DNA of 64,000 bases from Kutzneria buriramensis (lineage in GTDB: Bacteria > Actinomycetota > Actinomycetes > Mycobacteriales > Pseudonocardiaceae): positions 310,001-374,000 of the forward strand of contig NZ_QUNO01000011.1 in the NCBI RefSeq assembly GCF_003387475.1. The letters run 5' to 3'. Every line of letters starts with the position of its first letter. The first letter of the stretch is position 1. The position numbers were made by a program, and so were the translations under genes. Shown piece by piece: positions 42,239 to 51,446 of this stretch. A model generated the notes under the pieces. That model worked only from the letters and a program-made list of their open reading frames with translations, was not told the DNA's origin and did no database searches.

Positions 42239-42607
42239 TCAGGCGGCCGAACGGCTCACCCGCAGCGCCCAGACCACCAATGGAACCTGGAGCGGAAGCC
42301 GCGCGACAGTGGCCAACCTCTCGGTTCGGGACCGGTTCCAGGCGTCCACCGCCATCTTCACGTTCGCCGGGAAGACGGCCGCGAACAGGGCCGCCGCGGC
42401 CAGCCCGCCGAGCCGCCGGGTGCGGGGCGTCGCCACCGCCGCGGCGACCGCCAGCTCGGCCACGCCGGACACATACGTCCAGGTCCGGGCGCTGCCCGGC
42501 AGCGTCGTCGGCACGATCCGGTCGTACGGCTTCGGGTAGGCGAAGTGGGTCACGCACGCTACGGCCAACAGGGCGGACAGCGCGAGCGCCGGACGGGCTG
42601 TGGTCAT
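42239..42607 (-). CDS. DoxX-like small membrane protein
   Basis: A 122-residue protein from ATG 42607 with four hydrophobic segments (ALALSALLAVACVTHF, VSGVAELAVAAAVAT, GGLAAAALFAAVFPANVKMA, LPLQVPLVVWAL). The pattern THFAYPKPYDRIVP...SGVAELAVAA and FPANVKMAVDAW is characteristic of DoxX-family proteins in actinobacteria. Function unknown. It is on the same strand as the hypothetical gene 72 bp downstream. Confidence 0.78.
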   Translation of the reverse strand: MTTARPALALSALLAVACVTHFAYPKPYDRIVPTTLPGSARTWTYVSGVAELAVAAAVATPRTRRLGGLAAAALFAAVFPANVKMAVDAWNRSRTERLATVARLPLQVPLVVWALRVSRSAA

Positions 42608-42760
42608 GGACCGAGCGTGACACGACGGGTCCCCTCCCGGCGAGGTGATGCGGGTCCCAGCAGGTCGAACGGGATGTGGTGGGGAAGTTACCACGACGTG
42701 ACCATGATCGGTTGAAAACTTACCTAAGCGGGGGAGGTGATCACCGGGTGGGCCGACCGT

Positions 42761-42766
42761 TACCCT
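42761..42766 (+). promoter_or_regulatory. -10 box, leaderless promoter of the K+ channel gene
   Basis: TACCCT is 8 bases before ATG 42775. Confidence 0.4.
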
Positions 42767-42774
42767 CCGGCAGC

Positions 42775-43833
42775 ATGAGCAGCAGCGGCGACGGCCTCGC
42801 GGGCCGCCCCGGACACGCCCTGGTCGGCGTGGTGCGGATGCCGGCCAACGGCGGCAGCCCGGTCCGGACGATCACCCGCCGCGTGCTGTTCGCGCTGCTG
42901 GCGCTGGTGGTCACCGTGGTCATCGTCTACGCCGACCGCGGCGGCTACCGGGACAGCAACGGCGTCGCCGGCCACGGCCTGAGCCTGATCGACTGCGTCT
43001 ACTACGCGCTGGTCTCGCTGACGGCCACCGGCTACGGCGACATCGTGCCGGTCACCGAGGCCGCCCGGCTGGTGAACATCCTGGTCATCACCCCGCTGCG
43101 GGTGCTGTTCCTCATCGTGCTGATCGGCACCACGCTCGAGGTGCTCACCGAGCGCTCCCGGCAGTCGTTCAAGATCCAACGCTGGAGGTCGAAGGTGCGC
43201 GACCACGTGGTCGTCGTCGGGTACGGCACCAAGGGCCGCGCCGCGGTCGCCACCCTGCTCGGCGAGGGCGTCGAGCCCGGCCAGATCGTCGTGGTGGACA
43301 TGACCAAGCCGGCGCTGGAGGCCGCCTCGGCCCGCGGCCTGGTCACCGTCACCGGCTCCGGCACCCGCTCCGACGTGCTGCGCGTTGCCGGCGTGCCGAA
43401 GGCCCGTGCGGTGGTCATCGCCACCAACCGCGACGACACCGCCGTGCTCGTCACGCTCACCGCCCGCGAGCTGGCGCCCAAGGCGCACCTCGTGGTGTCG
43501 GTGCGCGAGGCCGAGAACGAGCACCTGCTCCGCCAGTCCGGCGCCGACCAGGTCGTGGTGTCCAGCGAGACGGCCGGCCGGCTGCTGGGCATGGCCACCA
43601 GCACGCCGAGCGTCGTCGCCATGGTCGAGGACCTGCTCACCCCGGACGTCGGCCTGGCCATCGCCGAGCGCGAGGTGGAGGACGGCGAGGTCGGCGGCTC
43701 GCCGCGGCACCTGTCCGACATCGTGCTGGGCGTGGTCCGCAACGGCACGCTCTACCGGGTCGACGCCCCCGAGGCCGACGCCATCGAGACCGGCGACCGG
43801 CTGCTGTATGTCAAGAAGGTCACGCCCGCCTGA
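42775..43833 (+). CDS. Potassium channel with TrkA-N/RCK domain (Rv3200c-type)
   Basis: A 352-residue two-helix K+ channel. Helix 1 is at ~38-53. The pore loop and selectivity filter TATGYGD end at D89. The inner helix is ILVITPLRVLFLIVLIG (~100-118). The RCK domain begins DHVVVVGYGTKGRAAVATLL with a Rossmann GxGxxG-type site and is followed by a TrkA-C-like region. It conducts K+ gated by a cytoplasmic ligand bound to the RCK ring. The position after adnB matches Rv3200c. Confidence 0.92.
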   Translation: MSSSGDGLAGRPGHALVGVVRMPANGGSPVRTITRRVLFALLALVVTVVIVYADRGGYRDSNGVAGHGLSLIDCVYYALVSLTATGYGDIVPVTEAARLVNILVITPLRVLFLIVLIGTTLEVLTERSRQSFKIQRWRSKVRDHVVVVGYGTKGRAAVATLLGEGVEPGQIVVVDMTKPALEAASARGLVTVTGSGTRSDVLRVAGVPKARAVVIATNRDDTAVLVTLTARELAPKAHLVVSVREAENEHLLRQSGADQVVVSSETAGRLLGMATSTPSVVAMVEDLLTPDVGLAIAEREVEDGEVGGSPRHLSDIVLGVVRNGTLYRVDAPEADAIETGDRLLYVKKVTPA

Positions 43834-43913
43834 TTCCCGCCCTTCGCAGGGTTATGCCGGTCCTGACCCGGCGCTACGGTCCGTGCTGACCCCCTCACCC
43901 TGCGGGAGGACAC

Positions 43914-45317
43914 ATGGCACGGCGTCTGCCCCTGCCCATCGGCGGTGTCGCGGCGGCCATCGCCGCCGCGGCCGTTCTGCTGCTGCCCCAGGCCGCCACC
44001 ACGACCACGGTGGCCGCGACCGAGAGCACCCAGGCCGCGCAGGCCACCTTCGTGTACCGGGTCTCCGGCGCGCAGGCCAGCGCGGAGAAACTGTTCTCGT
44101 ACGGCTTCGACGTGATGGAGGAACGCGACGGCAACGACCTGTTCGTGCTCGGCACCGCCGCCGAGGGCGACCGGCTGCGGCAGGCCGGCTTCACCGCCAG
44201 CACCGAGACCGTGATGAACCCGCCGAGCTGGGCGCCGCCCAAGCCGCGCACGACCAACGCGCCGACCGCGGCCGACGCCGGCGAGACGTACTACGGCGGC
44301 TACCACACGGTCAACGCCCAGTACGCGCACATGGACCAGGTCGCCCAGCAGCACCCCGACCTGGCCACCTCGTTCACCTACGGCCAGTCCTGGCTGAAGT
44401 CCAAGGGCAAGGCCGGCTACGACCTCAAGGGCATCTGCATCACCAAGAAGCAGGCCGGCGACTGCGCGCTCAACCCGAACTCGGCCAAGCCCCGGTTCTT
44501 CCTGATGGCGCAGATCCACGCCCGCGAGATCACCACCGGTGACGTCGCCTACCGCTGGATCGACTACCTGGTGAGCAACTATGGCAGCAACAGCACGATC
44601 ACCGCGCTGCTGAACTCCACCGAGATGTGGGTGGTGCCGATCGCCAACCCCGACGGCGTGGACATCGTGCAGCAGGGCGGCAACTCGCCCAACCTCCAGC
44701 GCAAGAACGCCGACAACAGCCACGGCAGCAACTGCGGCTTCGGCGGCCAGATCGGCGTGGACCTCAACCGCAACTACAACACGCACTTCGGCGGCGCGAG
44801 CACGTCGACCGACCCGTGCAACGAGGTCTACAAGGGACCGTCGGCCGACTCGGAGATCGAGAACACCTCGCTGGAGGGCCTGTTCCGCAACCTGTGGCCG
44901 GCACGCCGCACCGGCACCGGCGTCACCGACCCGGCCCCGGCCGACACCAAGGGCATCATGATGACGATGCACAGCGACGGCAGCGTGGTCATCTTCCCCT
45001 GGGACTACAGCTCGTCCGTGCACACCGGCAACGACGCCTCGCTGCGGGCCATCGGCAAGCAGCTCGGCTCGATCACCGGCTACCCGTACGGCCAGGCCGG
45101 CCAGGTGCTGTACAACGCGTCCGGCAGCACCGACGACTGGTCCTACGACAAGCTCGGCGTCGCCAGCTTCACCATCGAGGTCGGCGACAACGCCAACCGC
45201 GGGTGCAGCGGCTTCCTGCCGAACTACTCGTGCCAGGCCAGCTTCTTCTGGCCCAAGATGCAGCCGGCGCTGGTCTACGCCGCGCAGCAGGCGGCGGCCC
45301 CGTACCAGAACCACTGA
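43914..45317 (+). CDS. Secreted M14 family zinc carboxypeptidase
   Basis: A 467-residue secreted protein with signal peptide RRLPLPIGGVAAAIAAAAVL and a propeptide-like region to ~120. The catalytic domain has the zinc ligands H202 and E205 (IHARE) and a third His in MMTMHSDGS. The substrate-binding GVDLNRNYNTHFGG and the general base Glu in SFTIEVGDN are present. The residue set of funnelin-type carboxypeptidases is complete, so it should be active on extracellular peptides. A strong terminator follows. Confidence 0.93.
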   Translation: MARRLPLPIGGVAAAIAAAAVLLLPQAATTTTVAATESTQAAQATFVYRVSGAQASAEKLFSYGFDVMEERDGNDLFVLGTAAEGDRLRQAGFTASTETVMNPPSWAPPKPRTTNAPTAADAGETYYGGYHTVNAQYAHMDQVAQQHPDLATSFTYGQSWLKSKGKAGYDLKGICITKKQAGDCALNPNSAKPRFFLMAQIHAREITTGDVAYRWIDYLVSNYGSNSTITALLNSTEMWVVPIANPDGVDIVQQGGNSPNLQRKNADNSHGSNCGFGGQIGVDLNRNYNTHFGGASTSTDPCNEVYKGPSADSEIENTSLEGLFRNLWPARRTGTGVTDPAPADTKGIMMTMHSDGSVVIFPWDYSSSVHTGNDASLRAIGKQLGSITGYPYGQAGQVLYNASGSTDDWSYDKLGVASFTIEVGDNANRGCSGFLPNYSCQASFFWPKMQPALVYAAQQAAAPYQNH

Positions 45318-45329
45318 ACCAACCGGCGG

Positions 45330-45370
45330 GAAGAAGGGGCGGAAGCCGACCTGGCCTCCGCCCCTTCTTC
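45330..45370. terminator. Terminator between the convergent M14 and subtilase genes
   Basis: GAAGAAGGGGCGGA (45330-45343) pairs perfectly with TCCGCCCCTTCTTC (45357-45370) across a 13-base loop; an outer CCAAC / GTTGG extends it. Confidence 0.85.
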
Positions 45371-45442
45371 GTTGGCTGACAAGTGGCGCGGGTGGCGCCT
45401 ACTTGAGCCCCAGCGGCAGGTAAGAGTCACCCGCGCCGGGCG

Positions 45443-48400
45443 TCACCCGACCGTGTAGCTGTACGGGAACGCCTTGAGCGAGTCGCCCGCGGTCGCGAAC
45501 TGGTTGTAGTCGTCCAGGTAGAGGAACCCGGAGACCTTGGCGCCCTTCGGCGCGGTCGGCGTGATGGTCACGCTGATCGTGCCGCTCTGACCCGGCTGCA
45601 ACACCAGCGGCGTCACGGCCGGCGCGTTGGCCTGCACCGTGCCGAGCCACGCGTCACCCGTGGACGAGGTGACCGCGGCGTCGAACAGCTGCGTGTGCGC
45701 GACGAGTCCGATGTTGGCGGTGTTCGCCTTGCTCGGGTCCTGGAACGGCCCGATCTGGTTGAGCTGGGCCAGCCACACGCCCGGCGTCATCTGCGGCGAG
45801 GTCAGCGAGGCGATCGCCACGTTGCCGGCGCCGGACCGCTTGAGCACCTCGGGCAGGCCGACGTAGGTCGACAGGTCCAGGTCGATCGGCTCACTCGACG
45901 ACGCCGCCGCGGTCAGGCCGGTCGTCTCCGTCGGGACGGTGAACTGCGTGGCGGTGAACTGCGGCAGCGGGACGTTCGCCGCCTGGTTGAGCGGCAGCAC
46001 CTGGAGGTCGTCGGACGTGGTCGAGCGGCCGTCGACGAAGTAGGACAGCGCCGCCTTGCCGGTGTTGCGCACCTGGAGCTGGATCGTGGTCGGCTTGCCG
46101 GCCGGCAGCGTGTGCGGCAAGTTGCCGACCCGCGCGTCGACCACGTTGTAGCGCAGCGAACCGCTGAACTTCTGCGAGGTGGCCGTGCCGGCGACCGGGT
46201 TGGCCGCCGCGACGACGAAGGTCCACTCGCCCGGCGCCGGGTCGCGCCGGTAGACCTGCACGGAGCGGCCGTAGCCGGTCGCGTTGTTCTTGGCGTCCAC
46301 CGACACCACGTTGTTCTGCGCGCTCAGCAGCTGGCCGTCCGGGCTCACCAGGTAGCCGTTGATCACCTGGTTCGGGTCGCCGGCCAGGGTGAGGTCGATG
46401 CCGAGGTCGCGCTGCCCGCGGGCCACGTCGAACCGGTACACGTTGGTCTGCGCCGGACCGCCGGGGCGGCCGTTGCCGCCGGTCAGCGTGCCGGTGAAGG
46501 AGCCGCCCCAGCTGGGCAGCTTGGTCCGCAGCACCACCGGCACCGCGAGCTGCCTGCCCTTGGAACCGTTGAGCTGCACCGCCGCGGCCAGGTCGCCGGG
46601 GTTGCCGGGGTTGGACACCAGCACGTGGAAGGTGCCGCTCTGGCCCGGCTTCAAAGTCAGCGAGGACGGGAAGACACCGCCGACGGTGACGTACTTGCTC
46701 GTCGCGAACTCCAGCGGGATGACGCCCTTGACGCTGTCGGGCGCCGCCCGGACCTCGATGAGCGCGGTCCAGTTGCCGGCCTTCGGCGAGTGCACGTCGA
46801 TGTGGCCGAAACCGGCCAGGCCCTGGGCGAGTGAGAAACCGGTGAGCGTGCCGGTCGGGTCGAGCAGGAACATCTGCACGATGCGGGGCCCGGAGTGTGG
46901 GTAGGCGAAGGAGGCGTCCAGGTGGTCGGCGCCCGCCGGCACGGTGAACGTCTTGGTTGTGTAGACGTACTTCGAGCCGTAGCCGCTGACCCAGGTCGGG
47001 GCCGTGGTCGAGGTGCCGTCGAGGGTGACGCTGGTGTGCTCGTCGGAGACCTGCTGGGTCAATGTCCGGTTGTGCGCGCTGACGGTCTGGGTGTCCGCGC
47101 CGGTGTTGGTCACCGTCAGGTCCTTGGCCTGCGGCTGACCCGGGTTGCCCTCGGCAAGGATCTGAGTCTGGTTCACGACCAGGTTGTCACCCTGCGCCGC
47201 CGGCGAACCGTTGCCGTCCTTGACCGACAGCGCCGCGCGCACCGCCTCGTAGGCGTTGAGCAGGCCGGCGCCCTGCCGGTCGGACGGGTCCAGGTTGTCG
47301 GTCGCGGTGCTGGTCAGCAGCTGCTTCACCAGCTGCGGCGCCGGCCGCACGCCGTGATGGGTGCGTTCGTACGCCTCGATCACCAGCGCGGCCGCGCCGG
47401 CGATCAGCGGCGAGGACATGCTGGTGCCGCCGAACGCCTGTACCGGCGAGCCCTGGCCCTTGGCGTTAGTGCAGTCGATGTAGATCTTCGGATTCGGCGT
47501 GCACAGCGCCCAGCCCTCGTCGCCCGGGGCGATCAGGTTGACCACGCGGCCGCGTTCGGTCACGCCGCCCGAGCTGATCGCGGAGACGTTGTCGCTGGCC
47601 CACTTGCCGCTGAAGCCCGGCAGCGCCGAGTACAGCTCGCTGTAGATGCGATACGTCGTCGACGCGCCAGCGGCGATGATCGCCGGGTCGCTGGCCACGT
47701 TGCCGATCGTGCCGTTGATGCCGGAGTCGCCGGAGCTGGCCACGATGGTGACGCCCGCGGCGATGGCCGCCCGGTTGGCCACCGACCACGGGTCGGTGTT
47801 GTTGTCCGGGTACGGGTTGCTGCCCAGCGACTCGTTGATGACGTCGACCTTGTCGACGTTCACCGCGTAGTCGACGGCCTGCACGATGGCCGATGTGGTG
47901 CCGAAACCGTTGGAGGCGATCGCCTTCAGCCCCACCAGCGACGCATCCGGCGCGACACCGCGGATCCGGATTGTACAGCCCGCCGGCAGCTGCGAGGCGG
48001 CGTTGGTGAAGTCGGCCAGGTCGTAGGTCTGCCGGCCCTGCGCGGCGATCGCGCTCGCGTCGCCGAACGCCTCAGCGTCCGCGCCAGGCGCCGCCACGCC
48101 CTCGCCGCTGAAGTCCTTGTAGTCGCTGAACACCCGGCTGCCGTCGGCCCGCTTGAAGTCCGGGTTGTCGATGTCTACGCCGTCGGCGATGTAGGCGACC
48201 TTGACGCCCTTGCCGGTGGCCAGGCTCGCGGCCTGAGGTGTGCTCGGGTTGTCGTAGGCGACGTGCGTGGTCTGGAGCGCCTCCGGCTCCAGCAGCGGCT
48301 TGCCCGGGTCGATCGGGCACGCGGCTCGGGACGTCGTCGCGGCCGGCGCCTGGTCGGCGGTGGTTGGCGATTCCGCCTTGCGCACCGACAAATCCGGGTA

Positions 48401-48739
48401 CACCGCCTGCACACGCGGATCACTGGCGAGATGCTGCTGCTCCGCGCCGGTCACCTTCGCGGCGAAGCCGTTGACCACGCTGAACTGCTTGACGTTCTCC
48501 GCGCCGGTCTGCTTCGCCTGGTCCACCAGCGGCTGCTGGTCGGACTGGGTCAGCGCCTTCCGGTGATCTGTGTCCCCCTTGGTGACCGGCGCGTCCGGGT
48601 GCTGGTCCTTGAGAACGACGATCACCGACTGCTTGGCGCCCTCGCTCAGATCGGCGGGCGCGGCAGACACCGCCGCCGGCACGACCGGCGCAAGCACCAG
48701 TGCGCCGACCGCGAGCGCGGCCAGTGGTCTTAAACGCAT
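45443..48739 (-). CDS. Large secreted subtilase-like serine protease with atypical catalytic residues
   Basis: A 1098-residue protein with signal peptide (RLRPLAALAVGALVLAPVV) and an I9-like propeptide (~36-120). The peptidase domain (~170-500) has Asp186 in VAYIADG and Ser440 in FGGTSMSSP. The usual His motif (HGTxVAG) is replaced by EAFGDASAIAAQG: Glu223 takes the place of His, followed by Asp227. The oxyanion Asn position is Asp338 in SSGDSG. The E-x3-D / D / S set is that of sedolisins (S53). The C-terminal 600 residues are beta-rich modules. S8-like by overall pattern; mechanism unproven. Confidence 0.82.
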   Translation of the reverse strand: MRLRPLAALAVGALVLAPVVPAAVSAAPADLSEGAKQSVIVVLKDQHPDAPVTKGDTDHRKALTQSDQQPLVDQAKQTGAENVKQFSVVNGFAAKVTGAEQQHLASDPRVQAVYPDLSVRKAESPTTADQAPAATTSRAACPIDPGKPLLEPEALQTTHVAYDNPSTPQAASLATGKGVKVAYIADGVDIDNPDFKRADGSRVFSDYKDFSGEGVAAPGADAEAFGDASAIAAQGRQTYDLADFTNAASQLPAGCTIRIRGVAPDASLVGLKAIASNGFGTTSAIVQAVDYAVNVDKVDVINESLGSNPYPDNNTDPWSVANRAAIAAGVTIVASSGDSGINGTIGNVASDPAIIAAGASTTYRIYSELYSALPGFSGKWASDNVSAISSGGVTERGRVVNLIAPGDEGWALCTPNPKIYIDCTNAKGQGSPVQAFGGTSMSSPLIAGAAALVIEAYERTHHGVRPAPQLVKQLLTSTATDNLDPSDRQGAGLLNAYEAVRAALSVKDGNGSPAAQGDNLVVNQTQILAEGNPGQPQAKDLTVTNTGADTQTVSAHNRTLTQQVSDEHTSVTLDGTSTTAPTWVSGYGSKYVYTTKTFTVPAGADHLDASFAYPHSGPRIVQMFLLDPTGTLTGFSLAQGLAGFGHIDVHSPKAGNWTALIEVRAAPDSVKGVIPLEFATSKYVTVGGVFPSSLTLKPGQSGTFHVLVSNPGNPGDLAAAVQLNGSKGRQLAVPVVLRTKLPSWGGSFTGTLTGGNGRPGGPAQTNVYRFDVARGQRDLGIDLTLAGDPNQVINGYLVSPDGQLLSAQNNVVSVDAKNNATGYGRSVQVYRRDPAPGEWTFVVAAANPVAGTATSQKFSGSLRYNVVDARVGNLPHTLPAGKPTTIQLQVRNTGKAALSYFVDGRSTTSDDLQVLPLNQAANVPLPQFTATQFTVPTETTGLTAAASSSEPIDLDLSTYVGLPEVLKRSGAGNVAIASLTSPQMTPGVWLAQLNQIGPFQDPSKANTANIGLVAHTQLFDAAVTSSTGDAWLGTVQANAPAVTPLVLQPGQSGTISVTITPTAPKGAKVSGFLYLDDYNQFATAGDSLKAFPYSYTVG

Positions 48740-49063
48740 GTGCGACTACTCCGAACTTCGATGGAAGACCCGGGATCCCCCGTGCCCTGCCACTCTTTGC
48801 GGCGGGCAAAGCCCGGACAACCGACGAAAGTCGGGAACAGCCGCCCACCAGACCACAGTTCCGCAACGGACCCGCGCGACACAGCCGAACGGCTCACAAC
48901 TCAGGACGACACCGAACGCCGACTCCACAAGGGATGGCACATCCCAGCTGAAGGGTTGACCCTCCACGCCGAGCCGCGTCTCGGCAACGATCTGCACGGC
49001 AGCGGCGACCGGTCGGCCCCCATGCCGAACCGCGTCTCCACTGTGGACCGCCCGAGACGCGGA
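48740..49063. other. Upstream region of the subtilase-like gene, no gene seen
   Basis: About 320 bp without a convincing reading frame. It holds the promoter/leader region of the minus-strand protease gene. GCCGAG-CCGCGT-CTCGGC (about 48970-48987) is a small hairpin, and CCGCGTCT...AGACGCGG at about 49030-49061 is an 8-bp inverted repeat. I cannot assign a riboswitch or a promoter box here. Confidence 0.4.
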
Positions 49064-49099
49064 CGAGCGGCCGGCCCCACGCTGGGGACCGGCCGCTCG
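49064..49099 (-). terminator. Terminator of the M16-M16-nudC operon
   Basis: CGAGCGGCCGGCCCC (49064-49078) pairs with GGGGaCCGGCCGCTCG (49084-49099), with one bulged A, around a 5-base loop. It lies 11 bp beyond the nudC stop. Confidence 0.8.
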
Positions 49100-49110
49100 A
49101 CCAGCGAAAC

Positions 49111-50079
49111 TCAACCCTTGGCCCAGGACTCCAGCATGCGGCGCGCGATCGAGGTGACGCCGGGGAGGATCAGCCCGGGACCGGTGCCGCCGGCGGCGAG
49201 TGCGGCGCGAATCTCGTCGCGGTGCACCCACCGGGCGTTCTCGATCTCACCCTCGGCGGGTACCAGCGGGAGCGTCGGATCGCCGATGGCGGCGAAGCCC
49301 ACCATGAGCGACCGCGGGAACGGCCACGGCTGGCTGCCGAGATAGTGCACGGACTCGACGGTGATGCCGACTTCCTCGCAGATCTCCCGCACCACACAAG
49401 CCTCGAGCGATTCGCCGCCCTCGACGAAGCCGGCCAGCACCGAGTACCGGTCCGGCGGCCAGATCGGCTGCCGCGCCAGCAACACCTGGTCGCCGCCGTC
49501 GTGCACGAGGCAGATCACGGCCGGATCCGTACGCGGGTACTCCTCACGTCCGCACCCGGTGCAGTGCGTCGCCCACCCGGCCCGCTTCGACTCGGTCCGC
49601 GACCCGCACTTGGCGCAGAAACCGGCGTTGTCGTGCCAGCTCAGCACGGCGACGGCGGTCGTCAGCAAACCGGCGTGCTCGTCGCTGAGCAAACCGCCGG
49701 CCAGCCGCAGGTCCTGCCACACCGGCTCGTCGGTGTCGGGCAGCACCGCGTCCCAGCCCATGCCCTCCTGCACCGGACCGTCCGGCTCGGCGCGTACGGC
49801 CCAGTAGCACAGGCCGTCCTGTTCACCGAGCAGCACGGCCCCGGCGGGCGGCACCGGTCCGAGCGGGGCGGTGGACCGGAATTCCAGCACGGGCACGTCG
49901 CCGTCACGCCCCATCGGCGCGCGGCCACGGCGGTCGACCGGCAGCAGCCGCGCCGACGGCCACAGCCGCACCAGCTCCTCCGCGTTGTCCCGCAGCAGAT
50001 CGTTGCGGGGCACCGCGGTCCGGGACAGCGCCGGCAGCTCGTCGAGCTGGAACCCGGCCGAGGTGGTGCAGGTGCTCAC
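49111..50079 (-). CDS. nudC: NAD(P)H / NAD-capped RNA pyrophosphatase NudC
   Basis: A 322-residue Nudix enzyme from GTG 50079 (GTGA overlap with the M16 gene). The zinc ribbon is CAKC...CTGC (~160-180). The Nudix box is GGESLEACVVREICEEVGI, preceded by GFVE. The NADH-specific SQPWPFP motif follows. This three-part signature identifies NudC, which cleaves NADH and removes NAD caps from RNA 5' ends. In Mtb it is Rv3199c, next to uvrD2; uvrD2 is not in this window. Confidence 0.94.
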   Translation of the reverse strand: MSTCTTSAGFQLDELPALSRTAVPRNDLLRDNAEELVRLWPSARLLPVDRRGRAPMGRDGDVPVLEFRSTAPLGPVPPAGAVLLGEQDGLCYWAVRAEPDGPVQEGMGWDAVLPDTDEPVWQDLRLAGGLLSDEHAGLLTTAVAVLSWHDNAGFCAKCGSRTESKRAGWATHCTGCGREEYPRTDPAVICLVHDGGDQVLLARQPIWPPDRYSVLAGFVEGGESLEACVVREICEEVGITVESVHYLGSQPWPFPRSLMVGFAAIGDPTLPLVPAEGEIENARWVHRDEIRAALAAGGTGPGLILPGVTSIARRMLESWAKG

Positions 50080-51446
50080 GGCAGCACCACACCGCCGATG
50101 GCCCGGAACTGCGGCGCGAGAACGTCGGCGTCGCCGACCACGATGCCGGTGAACCTCGACGGCGCGAAGTGCTTCTCCGCCGCCTCCGCCACCTGCTCGG
50201 CGGTCACGTCGGCGATCCGCATCGGCTGGTCCCGCAGCCACTCGTAGGACAGGCCGACCGCGCCGAGCGCCACCAGCGTCGCGCACAGCCCCGCCTGCGA
50301 CGAGGTCGAGGTGAGCAGCGAGCCGATCGCGTACTGCCGCGCGTTGTCCACTTCGGACTCGCTCGGCGGCGACAGCACCAGCCGGCCCAGCTCATAGCGG
50401 GTCTCCCAGAACGCCGCGGGCGTCACGCCGCTGGCCGTGTCGGCCTCGACCAGCACGGTCGCGTTGTCCTTGGTGAACTCGAAGTACGAGTGCGCGCCGT
50501 AGGTGTAGCCCTTGTCCTCACGGATGTTCTCCACCAGCCGCGAGGAGAAGTACCCGCCGAACACCAGGTTCGCCACCTGAAGCGCGGCGTAGCCGGGGTC
50601 GGTGCGCGGCAGCGCCTGCGCGGACAGCCGGATCTGCGACTGCACGGCGCCGGCCCGGTGCACCAGCCGCACATCGCCGGGCGTCAGGTCCGGCAGCTTC
50701 GGCAGCGACACCGCGCTCGCGTCGGACTGCCAGCCGGCCAGCGCGCCGCCCACGGCCGCCACGGCGCCGTCCGGGTCGATGTCGCCGACGAGCACCAGCA
50801 GCGCACCGCGCGGCAGCACGGCCGCCTTGTGCAGCGCACGCACCTGCTCCGGCGTCACCTCGCCGATCTCGGCGGCCTCCGGCATCTCCTTGGTGAACGG
50901 GTGGTCGCCGTAGCGGTGCTTCTGAAGCGCCTCGCGGGCGATGACGCTCGGCTGCGACCGCGCCATGGTGATGCGCTCGACGAGGCGCTCCGACTCTCGG
51001 GCCACCTCCTCGTCCCGGTACACCGCGCCGGTCAGGGCGTCCGCGAGCACGTCGAGCAGCACGTCCATGCCGCTGGCCAGCGCGCTGCCGCCGATGCTGA
51101 GCCGCTCCGGGTCGACCACGGACGACAGGTCGCCGCCCACGGCCGCGAGGTCGGTGTCGAACTGCGCGCGGTCACGGCGCTCGGTGCCGGTGAGCAGGAC
51201 GTTGGCCAGCACCTCCGCGCGCGCCGCGTGCAGCCGGTCCATGCCGGCGAAGGGGATGCGCAGCCGCAGCTCCACCATCGGCACGGATTCCTTGCGCACC
51301 GCGATGACCCGCAGCCCGTTGGGCAGCACGGTGTCCACAAGGGACGGCTGGCTGGCCGCCGTCTGCACGCCGAGCGCCGGCAGCGGGCGCGGCCCCTGCT
51401 CGGTGTGGCCGATCTGCTCGGCTGTGCGGTAGCTGGTGGTAGTCAC
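50076..51446 (-). CDS. M16 family peptidase, non-catalytic partner subunit
   Basis: A 456-residue M16-fold protein from GTG 51446. The zinc motif HXXEH is missing: the corresponding segment reads GMDRLHAARAEVLANVLLTG. The substrate-side features of the partner subunit are kept (GGYFSSRLVENIREDKGYTY, with the R/Y pair). It overlaps the catalytic M16 gene by GTGA, and the two probably form a heterodimer, as in other bacterial M16 pairs. Confidence 0.88.
   Translation of the reverse strand: MTTTSYRTAEQIGHTEQGPRPLPALGVQTAASQPSLVDTVLPNGLRVIAVRKESVPMVELRLRIPFAGMDRLHAARAEVLANVLLTGTERRDRAQFDTDLAAVGGDLSSVVDPERLSIGGSALASGMDVLLDVLADALTGAVYRDEEVARESERLVERITMARSQPSVIAREALQKHRYGDHPFTKEMPEAAEIGEVTPEQVRALHKAAVLPRGALLVLVGDIDPDGAVAAVGGALAGWQSDASAVSLPKLPDLTPGDVRLVHRAGAVQSQIRLSAQALPRTDPGYAALQVANLVFGGYFSSRLVENIREDKGYTYGAHSYFEFTKDNATVLVEADTASGVTPAAFWETRYELGRLVLSPPSESEVDNARQYAIGSLLTSTSSQAGLCATLVALGAVGLSYEWLRDQPMRIADVTAEQVAEAAEKHFAPSRFTGIVVGDADVLAPQFRAIGGVVLP

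Noticed and set aside
45443-48739. Treating the subtilase-like protein as a pseudogene because the His motif is missing
   Set aside because: The frame is intact over 1098 codons and the substituted residues form a coherent sedolisin-like set, not random decay.
48740-49063. Riboswitch upstream of the subtilase-like gene
   Set aside because: The small hairpins there match no riboswitch core I know, and no terminator follows them in the gene's direction.
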